Notes: generated by a model not told the origin, from the letters alone. Shown: positions 55,125 to 63,525, counted from the first letter of the stretch. The stretch is 64,000 nt of DNA from Betaproteobacteria bacterium (GCA_016868305.1 VGHK01000003.1:18858-82857); one strand, 5' to 3'. Numbers and translations are program-made.

Positions 55125-56609
55125 TCAGGCCGCAGGCGCCGGAAGTTCAGCTACCATACGAATCGAGGCCTTGAGTTCTTCCATTTGAAAGTGCGGTCGC
55201 ACAAAGACCACCGCCTGATAGGCACCAGGCCGCCCCGCGATTTCCGACACGTCGATTCGGGCACTGGCCAGGGGTAGTTTTGCCTTGATATCTTGCGGGG
55301 CTCCCGCATTGAGGCAGACGTAGCCCGAGATCCAGTTATTGAGATACTTCTCGATGCTGTCTTTGGTCTGAAAGCTGCCCACCTTGTCTCGAATAATCAC
55401 CTTGATGTAGTGGGCAAACCGCGAGGCCGCGAGAATATAGGGCAGGCGCGAAGACAGGTTTGCATTGGCATTTGCCGCGTCTTTGTCATAGGTCTTGGGT
55501 TTATTTACCGTCTGGCCGCCGAAGAAGGCTGCGAAATTTGAGCCTTTGGAATTCACCACGGCAATAAACCCGAGGTCGTTGAGTTCTTTTTCCCGCCGGT
55601 CGGTGATGGTGACTTCGGTAGGGCACTTCAACACAATATCGCCCTCGTCTGTTTTGAAGGTGTGGGCGGTCATGCCCTCCACCTTCCCCCCGCCCTCGAC
55701 ACCGCGAATGGCGGTGGTCCAGCCGTACTTAGCAAAGGCCTCGGTGACCCTAAGGCCAAGCAGATAGCAGGCATTGGTCCAGAGGTACTTAGCATGGTCC
55801 TTGCCATCGACCTCTTCTTCGAAGGCAAACCGGTCTACGGGCCGTGTCTTTTCGCCATAGGGCAGTCTGGAGGCATATCGCGGAAGTACCAGTGCCACAT
55901 ACCGTGAGTCTTCAGACTCGCGAAAGCCATTCCAGGCAACGAGTTCGGCGCTCTCAAAGATCTTGGAAAAGTCGCGCGGGGTGCCTACCTCGGTAAACGA
56001 TCGCATATCAAAAAGGGCTGGGGCAGCCGATGCGACAAACGGCGCATGGGCAGCGGCGGCCACCTTAGAGATGCGCTCGAGCAGGGCAATATCTTGCGGA
56101 TGCCGGCCAAAGTAGTAGTCACCCAGCAGCATGGAATAGGGGTGGCCACCGAAGGTACCGTATTCCTCTTCGTAGACCTTTTTAAACAAAACGCTCATGT
56201 CGTAGTCGACCGCCGACTCCAGGTCTGCCAGAAGCTCTTTTTTTGATGCCACCATGAGCCGAAGCTTGAGCCGGGTGGAAGTCTCGCTGCCAAAGACCAG
56301 GTCTTTCAGACCCTGCCAGGAGCCTTCCAGGGCCTGAAAGTCGGGATGGTGCATGATCGCATTGACCTGATCGGTCAATAGCTGGTCAATCTGCGCCACT
56401 CGCTCGTTGATCATTGCCACCACACCCTTATCGGGACTGAATTTCATGTCCTCATCCAGGAGTTGTCCGGCCAGGGTGCCGAGCAGCGTTTTGGCGTAGT
56501 CGGCCTGCGAGGGCTCGTTGGCCATGCGCCCCTCTTGAATGATTCGGTCGAGAAGACCGAGATCAGAGTCGGCTGCTGGGCTGGCCTTAGAGGAAGTTGG
56601 TTCTGCCAT
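55125..56609 (-). CDS. tssC: T6SS sheath large subunit TssC (VipB)
   Basis: TssC forms the contractile sheath with TssB. The product of about 494 residues has FQALEGSWQGLKDLVFG, LLADLESAVDYDMSVLFKKVYEEEYGTFGGHPYSMLLGDYYFG and YVCLNAGAPQDIKAKLPLASARIDV, strong TssC signatures. I chose the ATG at 56609, which has GGTGA 5 bases upstream; one at 56621 is also possible. TssB lies 110-120 bases upstream. Confidence 0.96.
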   Translation of the reverse strand: MAEPTSSKASPAADSDLGLLDRIIQEGRMANEPSQADYAKTLLGTLAGQLLDEDMKFSPDKGVVAMINERVAQIDQLLTDQVNAIMHHPDFQALEGSWQGLKDLVFGSETSTRLKLRLMVASKKELLADLESAVDYDMSVLFKKVYEEEYGTFGGHPYSMLLGDYYFGRHPQDIALLERISKVAAAAHAPFVASAAPALFDMRSFTEVGTPRDFSKIFESAELVAWNGFRESEDSRYVALVLPRYASRLPYGEKTRPVDRFAFEEEVDGKDHAKYLWTNACYLLGLRVTEAFAKYGWTTAIRGVEGGGKVEGMTAHTFKTDEGDIVLKCPTEVTITDRREKELNDLGFIAVVNSKGSNFAAFFGGQTVNKPKTYDKDAANANANLSSRLPYILAASRFAHYIKVIIRDKVGSFQTKDSIEKYLNNWISGYVCLNAGAPQDIKAKLPLASARIDVSEIAGRPGAYQAVVFVRPHFQMEELKASIRMVAELPAPAA

Positions 56610-56730
56610 GTTGGTCACCATCGTGTGGGAAGTTAGGAAATAACCGCTGCCATGCTGCTGTGTTGGTTCCGGTACTGGACGGGCTGTATGTCATCAGGCG
56701 CTTTATTTGGGGCGTTGTACCTGGAGCGCT

Positions 56731-57234
56731 TTACTCGGGCGCAGCCTGCCCCTCGGCAGGCAGAAGCTGCTTCAGGTCGTCGTTTTTGTCGACGATCTGG
56801 GCGAGCAGGTCGTTGAGCTCGTCGTTACCGTCGAGCTTAGAAAGCAGGTCGCGCAGCTGGGTGCGGGCTTCAAGAAGCCGGGCGAGTCGTGGCACTTGCG
56901 AGACAATCGATTCGGGATGGAAGTCGGAGAACTTTCGAAACTGCAGTTCCACCTTCAGATTGCCTTCGCCCTTGAGTCGGTCGTCGACGGACAGATCGAG
57001 TCGAGGGCCGATCTTTTCCATAATGTCGTTGAAGTTGTCCCGGTCGATTTCCACAAACCGACGGTCTTTGAGCTTTGGAAGGGGCTGGTCTGGGTGACCG
57101 GCAAGGTCTGCCAGAATGCCCATCACAAAAGGCAGCTCTTTTTTTTCTACGGCATCGCCAATTTCCACGTCGTAGGTAATCTGAACGCGTGGAGGGCGAT
57201 TACGACCGACCCATTTTTGAAGACTGTCACCCAT
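56731..57234 (-). CDS. tssB: T6SS sheath small subunit TssB (VipA)
   Basis: TssB pairs with TssC to build the sheath. The 167-residue protein has NRPPRVQITYDVEIGDAVEKKELPFVMGILADLAGHP and RRFVEIDRDNFNDIMEKIGPRLDL, typical of TssB, and an acidic, coiled C-terminal end. The start lies about 90 bases downstream of the 12-bp near-palindrome at 57324, a candidate operator for the T6SS promoter. Confidence 0.96.
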   Translation of the reverse strand: MGDSLQKWVGRNRPPRVQITYDVEIGDAVEKKELPFVMGILADLAGHPDQPLPKLKDRRFVEIDRDNFNDIMEKIGPRLDLSVDDRLKGEGNLKVELQFRKFSDFHPESIVSQVPRLARLLEARTQLRDLLSKLDGNDELNDLLAQIVDKNDDLKQLLPAEGQAAPE

Positions 57235-57323
57235 GGTCTGCTCCTTGGCTTTGCAAAACCGTCGACGGTGTCGACACTGAACGTAACTTGTGCTCCCTTA
57301 CAACCACCTGACGCCTTTTTATC

Positions 57324-57335
57324 ATACTAAAGTAT
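57324..57335. promoter_or_regulatory. ATACTAAAGTAT site 1, upstream of tssB
   Basis: This 12-bp sequence is an inverted repeat of ATACT/AGTAT around AA. It stands in the 123-base gap between the 250-residue gene and tssB, about 90 bases before the tssB start. Two identical copies lie at 58118 and 62180. On the minus strand the following bases (GATAAA) could serve as a weak -10 element. It may be the binding site of the regulator encoded at 59034-59681; this is inference. Confidence 0.7.
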
Positions 57336-57357
57336 ATAATTCAAGCACGGACAATTT

Positions 57358-58110
57358 CTAGCGCAATCGGGAAATTACCCGCTCGGCCAGATCGGCCACC
57401 ATTTTGCTGCGCAGCTGGGTCATTGACAGCCGCTCCTGCTCGGTCCTGGCCATGGACTGAATTTCCTGAAGCAGCCGGCCCTTGGCCCGGTTAATGGCGT
57501 CCTGGGTCATTGCAAGTTCCGCCTTCAGCCGCTCGCGTCGGTCCACCTTGGTGGAAAGGTCTGCCAGAGAGTCTGCAATCGGCTGCCAGGCCGTCTCTGG
57601 CCCGATCATGGCCGCCTGGGAAAGCTGGTCAAAGAAGGCCCTGAGGCTCTGTCCGAGCTCGGTCAGGCCCTGTGCCGTGACGTTGTCAGCCGAATAAGAC
57701 TGCAGCGATGCCAGTGACTCATCAAGGAGTTGCGCAACCTCCTCAATCTGCTGGGTCATCATCCTGCTGGGATCGTCTACCGGCTCTGGGGGTGGATTCG
57801 CTCGCCATTGGGCGCCTGGGTCAACGGCCGGCCCCCGCATTCCATCAGGGGGGCGAACCAAGGGCCGGTAGCCCGTCGGGCGGGCTTGTGCGGGGGCAGT
57901 AAAGCCAGACGACTCCCTCATGCCACCGGACCCCTCGGCCCTTCGGCTTGCGACTGTCTGGTAAGACCGTAGGTCTCTACGCACCGAAGGATTGTCCGTA
58001 GCGCTGCGCGTGCCCTCGTTCGCCACCGGTTCTGGCGGCAGGAATCCGGGCACTTCTGGGGCGATATCCTCTTGGGGTGGGAAGCGCGTGTCTTCACGAT
58101 GCGGGGTCAT
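57358..58110 (-). CDS. Unrecognised 250-residue protein heading the T6SS run
   Basis: Residues 1-115 are Pro-, Gly- and Arg-rich and look disordered. Residues about 115-245 are helical, with heptad-like Leu and many charged residues (QIEEVAQLLDESLASLQSY and RERLKAELAMTQDAINRAKG), predicting a coiled coil. No signal peptide or membrane helix is seen. I do not recognise the family. It lies upstream of tssB on the same strand and may be a T6SS accessory. Its ATG at 58110 overlaps the divergent kinase start, has no ribosome site, and has an in-frame stop 24 bases upstream, so a leaderless message or a later start is possible. Confidence 0.7.
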   Translation of the reverse strand: MTPHREDTRFPPQEDIAPEVPGFLPPEPVANEGTRSATDNPSVRRDLRSYQTVASRRAEGSGGMRESSGFTAPAQARPTGYRPLVRPPDGMRGPAVDPGAQWRANPPPEPVDDPSRMMTQQIEEVAQLLDESLASLQSYSADNVTAQGLTELGQSLRAFFDQLSQAAMIGPETAWQPIADSLADLSTKVDRRERLKAELAMTQDAINRAKGRLLQEIQSMARTEQERLSMTQLRSKMVADLAERVISRLR

Positions 58111-59032
58111 GAAACAAATACTAAAGTATTATTCAGCAGTGGACAAGGCGACCGTATTGCCCCTTTTTCTTTTGGCTCTGGCCGGTGTGGCCGTGCTGGT
58201 GCGGGCAATGCTCACCGATCGCATCCGCCAGCGGTTCCGTGTGAAGCTTCGCGCCTGGTTCATGGGGGCTGCCAAGCCCGGAGCCGAAAGTGCAGGGGCT
58301 AAGGAATCAGAGAGCCCCGAGCGAGATCTGCAGGCTGAGCTAATGGCGTTAAAAAAGCTGGTTCTCGGTTTCTGCCATGACCTTAGGCAGCCAATCCAGG
58401 CGGCATCGGCCTATCTTGTGGCGGGTTCCCAGTCAACCGATCCGGCTGGTGCAAGGGCGACTCAGGGGATTCGCTCCAGTCTTTTGAGTATTCAGGTGCT
58501 CGTTGAGTCGATGGCGGATGCCGTTCGCATCGACTCGGGGCGGCATCGGGTTCAGTCGCAGCCCGTATCCATAGCCGACCTCTGCCAGGCGGTGGCTGAC
58601 CAGTTCCAGCCCTTAGCGCTGGCCATGGACCGAGAACTCTCGATCCGGCTTTACGGTATGGAAGGAATGAGCCTGAGGTCTGATCCCGACCTGCTGCAGC
58701 GTATCCTGCGCAACCTTCTCACCAATGCGCTCTGTCATAGCCAGGCCGCCCGTATTCGGCTCTCTGTGAGGGCCCATCCGGGTGGGGTCCGGCTGGCCGT
58801 GGTAAACGGGCCTCCCGGGATCCCGTTACAGGAGCGGCAGCGCCTGATTGCGTTGCTGCAGGGCGCCCTACCCTCAGATGGGCCTAGTCTGCAGACTAGG
58901 TCGGGCTGGGGGCTGTCTATCAGCAGGCGTTTGGCTGGACTGATCGGGTCGCGTCTCAGAGTCTCCAGTCATGCGTCACTGGGAACGATTTTTTTTCTGG
59001 AACTTCCAGGCCGCAGCCCGCACGAGCACTAG
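58109..59032 (+). CDS. Sensor histidine kinase, probable T6SS regulator
   Basis: From the ATG at 58109 the protein has 307 residues. One membrane helix lies at about 15-34. The phosphoacceptor helix is FCHDLRQPIQAAS with His90, the H-box type common in atypical kinases. The N-box is RNLLTNALCHS. The G1 box reads VVNGPPGIP, where Asp is usual in place of Asn, and G2 is SGWGLSISRR. There is no separate sensing domain. GTG at 58139 is an alternative start that keeps the helix. It converges on the response-regulator gene with a 1-base gap and diverges from the 250-residue gene. Confidence 0.85.
   Translation: MKQILKYYSAVDKATVLPLFLLALAGVAVLVRAMLTDRIRQRFRVKLRAWFMGAAKPGAESAGAKESESPERDLQAELMALKKLVLGFCHDLRQPIQAASAYLVAGSQSTDPAGARATQGIRSSLLSIQVLVESMADAVRIDSGRHRVQSQPVSIADLCQAVADQFQPLALAMDRELSIRLYGMEGMSLRSDPDLLQRILRNLLTNALCHSQAARIRLSVRAHPGGVRLAVVNGPPGIPLQERQRLIALLQGALPSDGPSLQTRSGWGLSISRRLAGLIGSRLRVSSHASLGTIFFLELPGRSPHEH
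58118..58129. promoter_or_regulatory. ATACTAAAGTAT site 2, between the 250-residue gene and the kinase
   Basis: Identical to the sites at 57324 and 62180. It lies 8 bases upstream of the ATG of the minus-strand gene. If the kinase starts at 58109 it falls inside codons 4-7; if the kinase starts at 58139 it lies just before that start. A regulator bound here could act on both divergent genes. Confidence 0.65.
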
Positions 59033-59033
59033 T

Positions 59034-59681
59034 CTAGAGGGCCGCTCCAATGCGCTGGGCCACCAGTACGGCTTGTGTGCGGCTGGATACCTTAAGCGTT
59101 CTGAAAATAGCGCCAATATGCGCCTTGGCAGTTATCTCAGTAATCCCAAGGCCATCGGCGATCTGGCGATTTGTCTTTCCCTGGCATACCATGGATAACA
59201 CCTGTAACTGACGCTCTGTGAGTGCCAGCTTTTCAAGGGTCTGACTGTCTCTTAGGCCAACGCTGCTGAGCCACGTGCCCTTCAAAAGCCGACCATGTAT
59301 GGCATCGGTAACAACCGCAAGTAGGTCTTCAATAGGCGCCCCTTTGCTGATAAAGCCATAGCTTCCGCAGCCCAGGCAGGCACCCACCTGCAGGTCATCA
59401 TCCGAACCCGAGAGGGTGAGAATCGTGACGCGAGGATCGAGAGCCTTGAGTGCCATGATGGCGGCAAGCCCGGACAGGCCCGGCAGACCCAGATCAAGGA
59501 GAACCCAGGCGCGCTGAATGTCGGGGCTGCTAAGCCGCCGTCTGAGAGAGAACAGTGCCTCTTCTACGGTGGCAGTGGTGGCTATTTCAAGGCCGGGAAA
59601 TGTTGCGCGAAGTGCGTCTGAGAGGGCGCGACGGACCAGTGGGTGATCGTCGACCAGGGCGATCAGGGATTTCTCAGGCAT
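59034..59681 (-). CDS. Response regulator, NarL/FixJ family
   Basis: The 215-residue protein has a receiver domain with Asp11 and Asp12, phosphoacceptor Asp63 in LLDLGLPG, Ser in LTLSGSDD and Lys113 in ISKGAP. A LuxR-type helix-turn-helix follows at about 150-208 (LTERQLQVLSMVCQGKTNRQIADGLGITEITAKAHIGAIF). Regulators of this type bind short inverted repeats as dimers. It lies last in a four-gene minus-strand set and ends 1 base from the kinase gene, its likely partner. The nearby 12-bp inverted repeats are its best candidate targets. Confidence 0.93.
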   Translation of the reverse strand: MPEKSLIALVDDHPLVRRALSDALRATFPGLEIATTATVEEALFSLRRRLSSPDIQRAWVLLDLGLPGLSGLAAIMALKALDPRVTILTLSGSDDDLQVGACLGCGSYGFISKGAPIEDLLAVVTDAIHGRLLKGTWLSSVGLRDSQTLEKLALTERQLQVLSMVCQGKTNRQIADGLGITEITAKAHIGAIFRTLKVSSRTQAVLVAQRIGAAL

Positions 59682-59698
59682 TAGATTGCGGTGCGCAG

Positions 59699-59944
59699 TT
59701 AGGCGAGGTGAAATGTCCAGATTAGGAAGCCGCCATGCATGAGGCAGCCCAGCCCAACCAGCCAGGCCACCACAAGTACGGAGGAGACACGGCGCTGCTG
59801 GCAGAGTTCTGTAAGGGAGACACTTTCGACATGACTTAGAAGCTCGGCGCGCGACAGGGCACGGTCACGCCATTGCGCGCGCGGCACTAGCACCAGACGG
59901 GTGTCTTGGGGAGAACTAACGTGCTCCCGTTGGCTCGGTTTCAT
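59699..59944 (-). CDS. Unrecognised 81-residue membrane protein in the sensory operon
   Basis: The product has a polar, charged N-terminal half (about 1-50) and one or two hydrophobic segments near 52-81 ending the protein, so it is probably a tail-anchored or single-pass inner-membrane protein. A strong ribosome site, GGGAGGAAA, stands directly before the ATG at 59944, which overlaps the end of the upstream sensor gene by 29 bases. The longer frame back to 60058 lies inside the sensor gene and lacks support. No family was recognised. Confidence 0.75.
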   Translation of the reverse strand: MKPSQREHVSSPQDTRLVLVPRAQWRDRALSRAELLSHVESVSLTELCQQRRVSSVLVVAWLVGLGCLMHGGFLIWTFHLA

Positions 59945-61352
59945 TTTCCTCCCTTTGGGTGCGCGCATGGGCCAGATAGACCAGGCGGCTATCGGGCAGT
60001 CGTAGCAAACGGATATCAAACTGTATTGTATGTCCGTCAAGGTTTGCGATACTGCCACTTGCTACAGAGAACTGCATTAACGCATCTTCCAGTCGTGCAA
60101 TCTCTGCATGGCTTGGGCTTGTCAATCGTAGCTTGTCCCAGAGCAGCCCCGACTGGGCATAGCGGTCCTGGCGACCAAAAACCTGCTGCCAGCCCGCAGA
60201 GGTTCGTAGCAAGGAAAACCGGCTGTCAAGAAGGGCCGCACCGCTACCTGGGGCGTCCTGCCGATTGTCGATAAGAAGCGAGGCGACTGTTTCAAACTGC
60301 ACAGTCTCGCGATCCATGAGGAAGACCTGAAGGGCGCCTTCGGTGCCCTGTGTGTTGATCTGAGTAAGATGAAACACCTCGAGTTCGTGCTGGGCTCCTT
60401 CAAAGACCGCATGGTACTGGTTCGCCCCGGCCGAGACTAACGCAATAAAGAGCTCGTCGAGCGTTCTTTGAAAAAGCTGGCTGGAACCAAGAAGGAGTCT
60501 TGCCTGCCCATTGGCATACAGTAGTGCTGCTGGGCTGCCTGCGGCAAGCAGAATGGGGGTCGGCATATGGTAGAGAGCCTGGGCGGTAGCCCGAAACGGC
60601 CGGCTAATCTCATTGATCTTATTGGTCAGGGCCGCCTCCAGGCTGTCTTTGGAGGCCTGTGACTGATAAGAGAGCAAGGAAATCAGCAGCGCATTAAGGC
60701 ATAGCTTTCCGAAGAGCCAAATGAATAGGGTGAGATCAGCCGTGGTTAGGCCCACCCCCGGATAAAGGTCTTCGGAGAACAAACCGGCGCCTAGCGCAGG
60801 AAGATCATCAAGGCGCATTGCGGCTGGGGCTAGGAGCGCCAGGGGCAGGCCAAAGCCAGTTACTGCGATCAAAAAAAGTGTCTGAGTTTTCCTTGGGGCT
60901 GCTCCGCACTCAAGGGCCGCCTCAATACCCAAAGCCAGGTGGGCTAGAAACAAGGCACCATAAACTGCTGGAAAGAGGGGCAGCGTCGAGCCAGACTGCC
61001 AGATCATGATGAGGTAAGCCAAGAGCAGAAGCGTACTCAGAGACACCCAGCCGATGAGCTGTTGGTGATGCCGACCATAGGTCTTGGCAACCACCAGGGC
61101 AAAGAACAGAATCGCCGCAAAGTCAAAGGCTGCCAGGACGAGGCTGTTTTGAAAGGGCGTTGGCTGCCCTGCAAGCACCATGACTAGCATCCCGGCCGGA
61201 TGGAGTAGGCCGAGCACCAGGGCCCAGATGAGAAGGCGGCGGCGTTGCCCCAAACCCGACCCAAGGTCGAAGGACCCCTGAGCTGAAAACTGCATCAGCC
61301 AGGCTATCTGAGCCAGGACAAGCAGAAGAAAGAAGGCTAGCAGTAGGGTCAC
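59916..61352 (-). CDS. Seven-helix membrane sensor with a PAS-like cytoplasmic region and no kinase domain
   Basis: The 478-residue protein has seven predicted membrane helices in the first 228 residues (about 2-22, 40-62, 71-91, 98-120, 123-146, 157-178 and 203-228). A cytoplasmic half follows with two regions of PAS-like layout (about 250-350 and 360-465). No histidine-kinase, GGDEF, EAL or phosphatase motif is visible. It probably senses a signal and passes it on by protein contact, perhaps to the kinase encoded opposite. It overlaps the 243-residue gene by 4 bases. Confidence 0.8.
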   Translation of the reverse strand: MTLLLAFFLLLVLAQIAWLMQFSAQGSFDLGSGLGQRRRLLIWALVLGLLHPAGMLVMVLAGQPTPFQNSLVLAAFDFAAILFFALVVAKTYGRHHQQLIGWVSLSTLLLLAYLIMIWQSGSTLPLFPAVYGALFLAHLALGIEAALECGAAPRKTQTLFLIAVTGFGLPLALLAPAAMRLDDLPALGAGLFSEDLYPGVGLTTADLTLFIWLFGKLCLNALLISLLSYQSQASKDSLEAALTNKINEISRPFRATAQALYHMPTPILLAAGSPAALLYANGQARLLLGSSQLFQRTLDELFIALVSAGANQYHAVFEGAQHELEVFHLTQINTQGTEGALQVFLMDRETVQFETVASLLIDNRQDAPGSGAALLDSRFSLLRTSAGWQQVFGRQDRYAQSGLLWDKLRLTSPSHAEIARLEDALMQFSVASGSIANLDGHTIQFDIRLLRLPDSRLVYLAHARTQREENETEPTGAR

Positions 61353-62080
61353 GAAGGCTCTCTTGGAAACCGGTCAACAACAACTGCTATCCGTTTTTCC
61401 GCCAGCATGGCCAGGCCCAGTGCGCCGTGAAGATCGGTTTGGGAAGTCGAAAGCCAGAAAAATACCGCTGGGTCCCCGCATTCGGACCACTGACCGGCCC
61501 ATCGTCCCTGATACTCGGCCGAGATGCAGTAACCGATCTCTGGAAAGCGGGGTAAACGAAAGCCTCGGATGCGACTGTTTTCAGGTAGCCAGCAGAGGGT
61601 CTGCCCCACAGGCCCTGCCAGCTTTCTTAAGGCCGCTAGGCTCTGTTCGGTGGTGTTGCATCCGGGTAGCACCACGGCAGTGTCTAGGGAGTGACCCAGG
61701 CATAGCCAGTTGCTGTCATCAGAGGCCTGCCATTCCAACCCAGCGGGCAATGTTTCCACCAGGCGAGCCCACAACGGAGAAACCGTCAGACTTCGCCCCG
61801 TGGCTAGCCTCACCGAGATGGCACGCGTCTGTAGATGATGCCGTAGGGACCGCATGGCCGCCTCTTGAATGCCCCCCGTGCCCGTTGGCCCCAGGCTGCT
61901 GGCTCCCAAAACAGCCATCCACTGGGTGAAAAACTCTGGCCTGACCGAACCAATGGGCAGCGCATCCTCCGGCGCGACGTCCGGGTGAGTAACCTGGTCG
62001 CGGGCATGTAGCAGGCGGTCTACCCCCTGCAGCATGCCGTCAAGTTCTTGGGAGATATCGCTCATAAGGGGTTCAGACAT
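61349..62080 (-). CDS. Unrecognised 243-residue soluble protein, first gene of the sensory operon
   Basis: The product has no signal peptide or membrane helix. Residues 1-30 form a Leu-containing amphipathic helix (ISQELDGMLQGVDRLLHAR). The rest mixes helices and strands, with several Trp and three Cys. It begins at an ATG at 62080 and ends overlapping the membrane-sensor gene by 4 bases, so the two are coupled. The 12-bp near-palindrome at 62180 stands 100 bases upstream. I do not recognise the family. Confidence 0.75.
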   Translation of the reverse strand: MSEPLMSDISQELDGMLQGVDRLLHARDQVTHPDVAPEDALPIGSVRPEFFTQWMAVLGASSLGPTGTGGIQEAAMRSLRHHLQTRAISVRLATGRSLTVSPLWARLVETLPAGLEWQASDDSNWLCLGHSLDTAVVLPGCNTTEQSLAALRKLAGPVGQTLCWLPENSRIRGFRLPRFPEIGYCISAEYQGRWAGQWSECGDPAVFFWLSTSQTDLHGALGLAMLAEKRIAVVVDRFPREPS

Positions 62081-62179
62081 GGGGCAGACACACTGCCTGC
62101 CTTAGGCAATTGGAAGCGAAATGAGAAGGGCACCATTTTTCATGGGCAGACTGCTCCAGACTGAGGGAATCTCTATTTA

Positions 62180-62191
62180 ATACTAAAGTAT
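62180..62191. promoter_or_regulatory. ATACTAAAGTAT site 3, upstream of the sensory operon
   Basis: Identical to the sites at 57324 and 58118. It stands in the 154-base gap between the exporter gene and the 243-residue gene, 100 bases before the latter's start. A TATTAAAT stretch overlaps its end on the minus strand and may serve as a -10 element. Its place suggests that the sensory genes control their own expression. Confidence 0.7.
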
Positions 62192-62234
62192 AGACTGCTG
62201 GGCATCTCCCGGCGTTGATTTTTCTCGTGGGATG

Positions 62235-63449
62235 CTAGGAATTCTCTGTATGGGTCCGCTGGATTAGCTTCAGGGCTACGGCTGCCAAGAGCAGACTCCA
62301 AAACCAGATGCCATTGGTCATGGGAAGGGCGGTTCGCGACTCGCCGGCAACGCTGGCGAGCGACACCCCAAGCCAGAGCCCCATGCCAAAGGCCACGATC
62401 ATCATGACCAGCCCGCTCAATGCAGAGGCTGCACCGGCCATCTGCGGAAAAGGTGACACCGCACCGCTCTGGCCGCAGGGCTGGTGAATTCCATGACCGA
62501 TCATATAAAACCACCAGGGAATAATGACTGCGGCAATCGATTCCACCCCGCCTAAGACAAGAAGCCCCTGCGTAGACCCCGCTGTAAGCGAGATATAGCC
62601 GCCAACTTTGATTGTCTTTCTCAGGCTGGTTCGTTTCAGCAGCCAACGACAGACAAAGGTTCCCGCGATATACGCCAGTGAGCTCGACATCATAATCAGC
62701 CCATACTGCATCTGAGAGAGACCCAGCACCTCAATGTAGACAAATGAGGAAGAGGCCAGAAAGGTAAACAGGCCGCCGTAGCTCGTCGTGGCAAGTAGCG
62801 CAAAGGCCCAGAAGCTTTTGCTCCGAATAATCGTGACCCAGTTGCGAATCATCACCTTTGGGTTCATTGCCTGTGGGTTGCGATGGGCCAGGGTTTCTTC
62901 CAGCCGCCAGACCACCGTTACCAGACCGACCGCACCGAAGATGGCCAAGACAAGTAGGGCCGCACGCCAGCCAAGAAGCTCGGTAATCACACCCCCCACG
63001 GGGGCGCTGAGACAGGCAAAGATGCCAAGGCCAGTCAGCCCCTTACTCATTACGCGCGCACCCTCCAGGTGATCGAACAGGTCGCGGACTATCGATCGTG
63101 CGATCACCACCCCTGCACCCATGGCCAGACCCTGCACAATGCGCCAGCCGATCAGATGCTCCATGGTCAGGGAAAAGGCGCTTCCCACCGAGGCCAGCAC
63201 GTAGGCAGTCATGCCAATCAGCAGAATCGGGCGTCTTCCATAACGGTCAGACAAGGGCCCCCAGATCATCTGTGAGAAGCCAAAGGCCAGCACCAGCGCC
63301 GATAGAGTGAGCTGGGCCTGCGACATGGGCGCGCCAAATCCCGAGGTTATTGCGGGAAGGGCGGGGAGATACAGGTCGGTCGTCACGGGCTGCAGACCGA
63401 GAAGCAAGGCGAGCACGAGAATGATCGTGCCCGAAGACATGCGTGTCAC
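62235..63449 (-). CDS. MFS drug exporter, Bcr/CflA type
   Basis: The product of about 404 residues has 12 predicted membrane helices. The Bcr/CflA start LQPVTTDLYLPALPAI is present, and motif A reads WGPLSDRYGRRP. Members export drugs or sulfonamides using the proton gradient, and the substrate here is unknown. I chose GTG at 63449, with AAAGG 7 bases upstream; ATG at 63440 or 63482 is also possible. It is followed 154 bases later by the sensory operon, which starts from its own candidate promoter. Confidence 0.9.
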   Translation of the reverse strand: MTRMSSGTIILVLALLLGLQPVTTDLYLPALPAITSGFGAPMSQAQLTLSALVLAFGFSQMIWGPLSDRYGRRPILLIGMTAYVLASVGSAFSLTMEHLIGWRIVQGLAMGAGVVIARSIVRDLFDHLEGARVMSKGLTGLGIFACLSAPVGGVITELLGWRAALLVLAIFGAVGLVTVVWRLEETLAHRNPQAMNPKVMIRNWVTIIRSKSFWAFALLATTSYGGLFTFLASSSFVYIEVLGLSQMQYGLIMMSSSLAYIAGTFVCRWLLKRTSLRKTIKVGGYISLTAGSTQGLLVLGGVESIAAVIIPWWFYMIGHGIHQPCGQSGAVSPFPQMAGAASALSGLVMMIVAFGMGLWLGVSLASVAGESRTALPMTNGIWFWSLLLAAVALKLIQRTHTENS

Positions 63450-63525
63450 AAAAAGACCTTTATGTGGCCGAGAACCGGCCACAGTGATACGGGGTGAGCG
63501 GGTGTGCTAAGGGAAGAAAGGCTGT

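Noticed and set aside
56707..57330. 207-codon plus-strand frame across tssB
   Set aside because: It covers tssB in antisense and runs through its promoter region; no motif was found.
37613..58110. T6SS cluster as a recently acquired island
   Set aside because: Base composition and codon use look like the flanking housekeeping genes, and no tRNA, integrase, insertion sequence or direct repeats were found at its edges.
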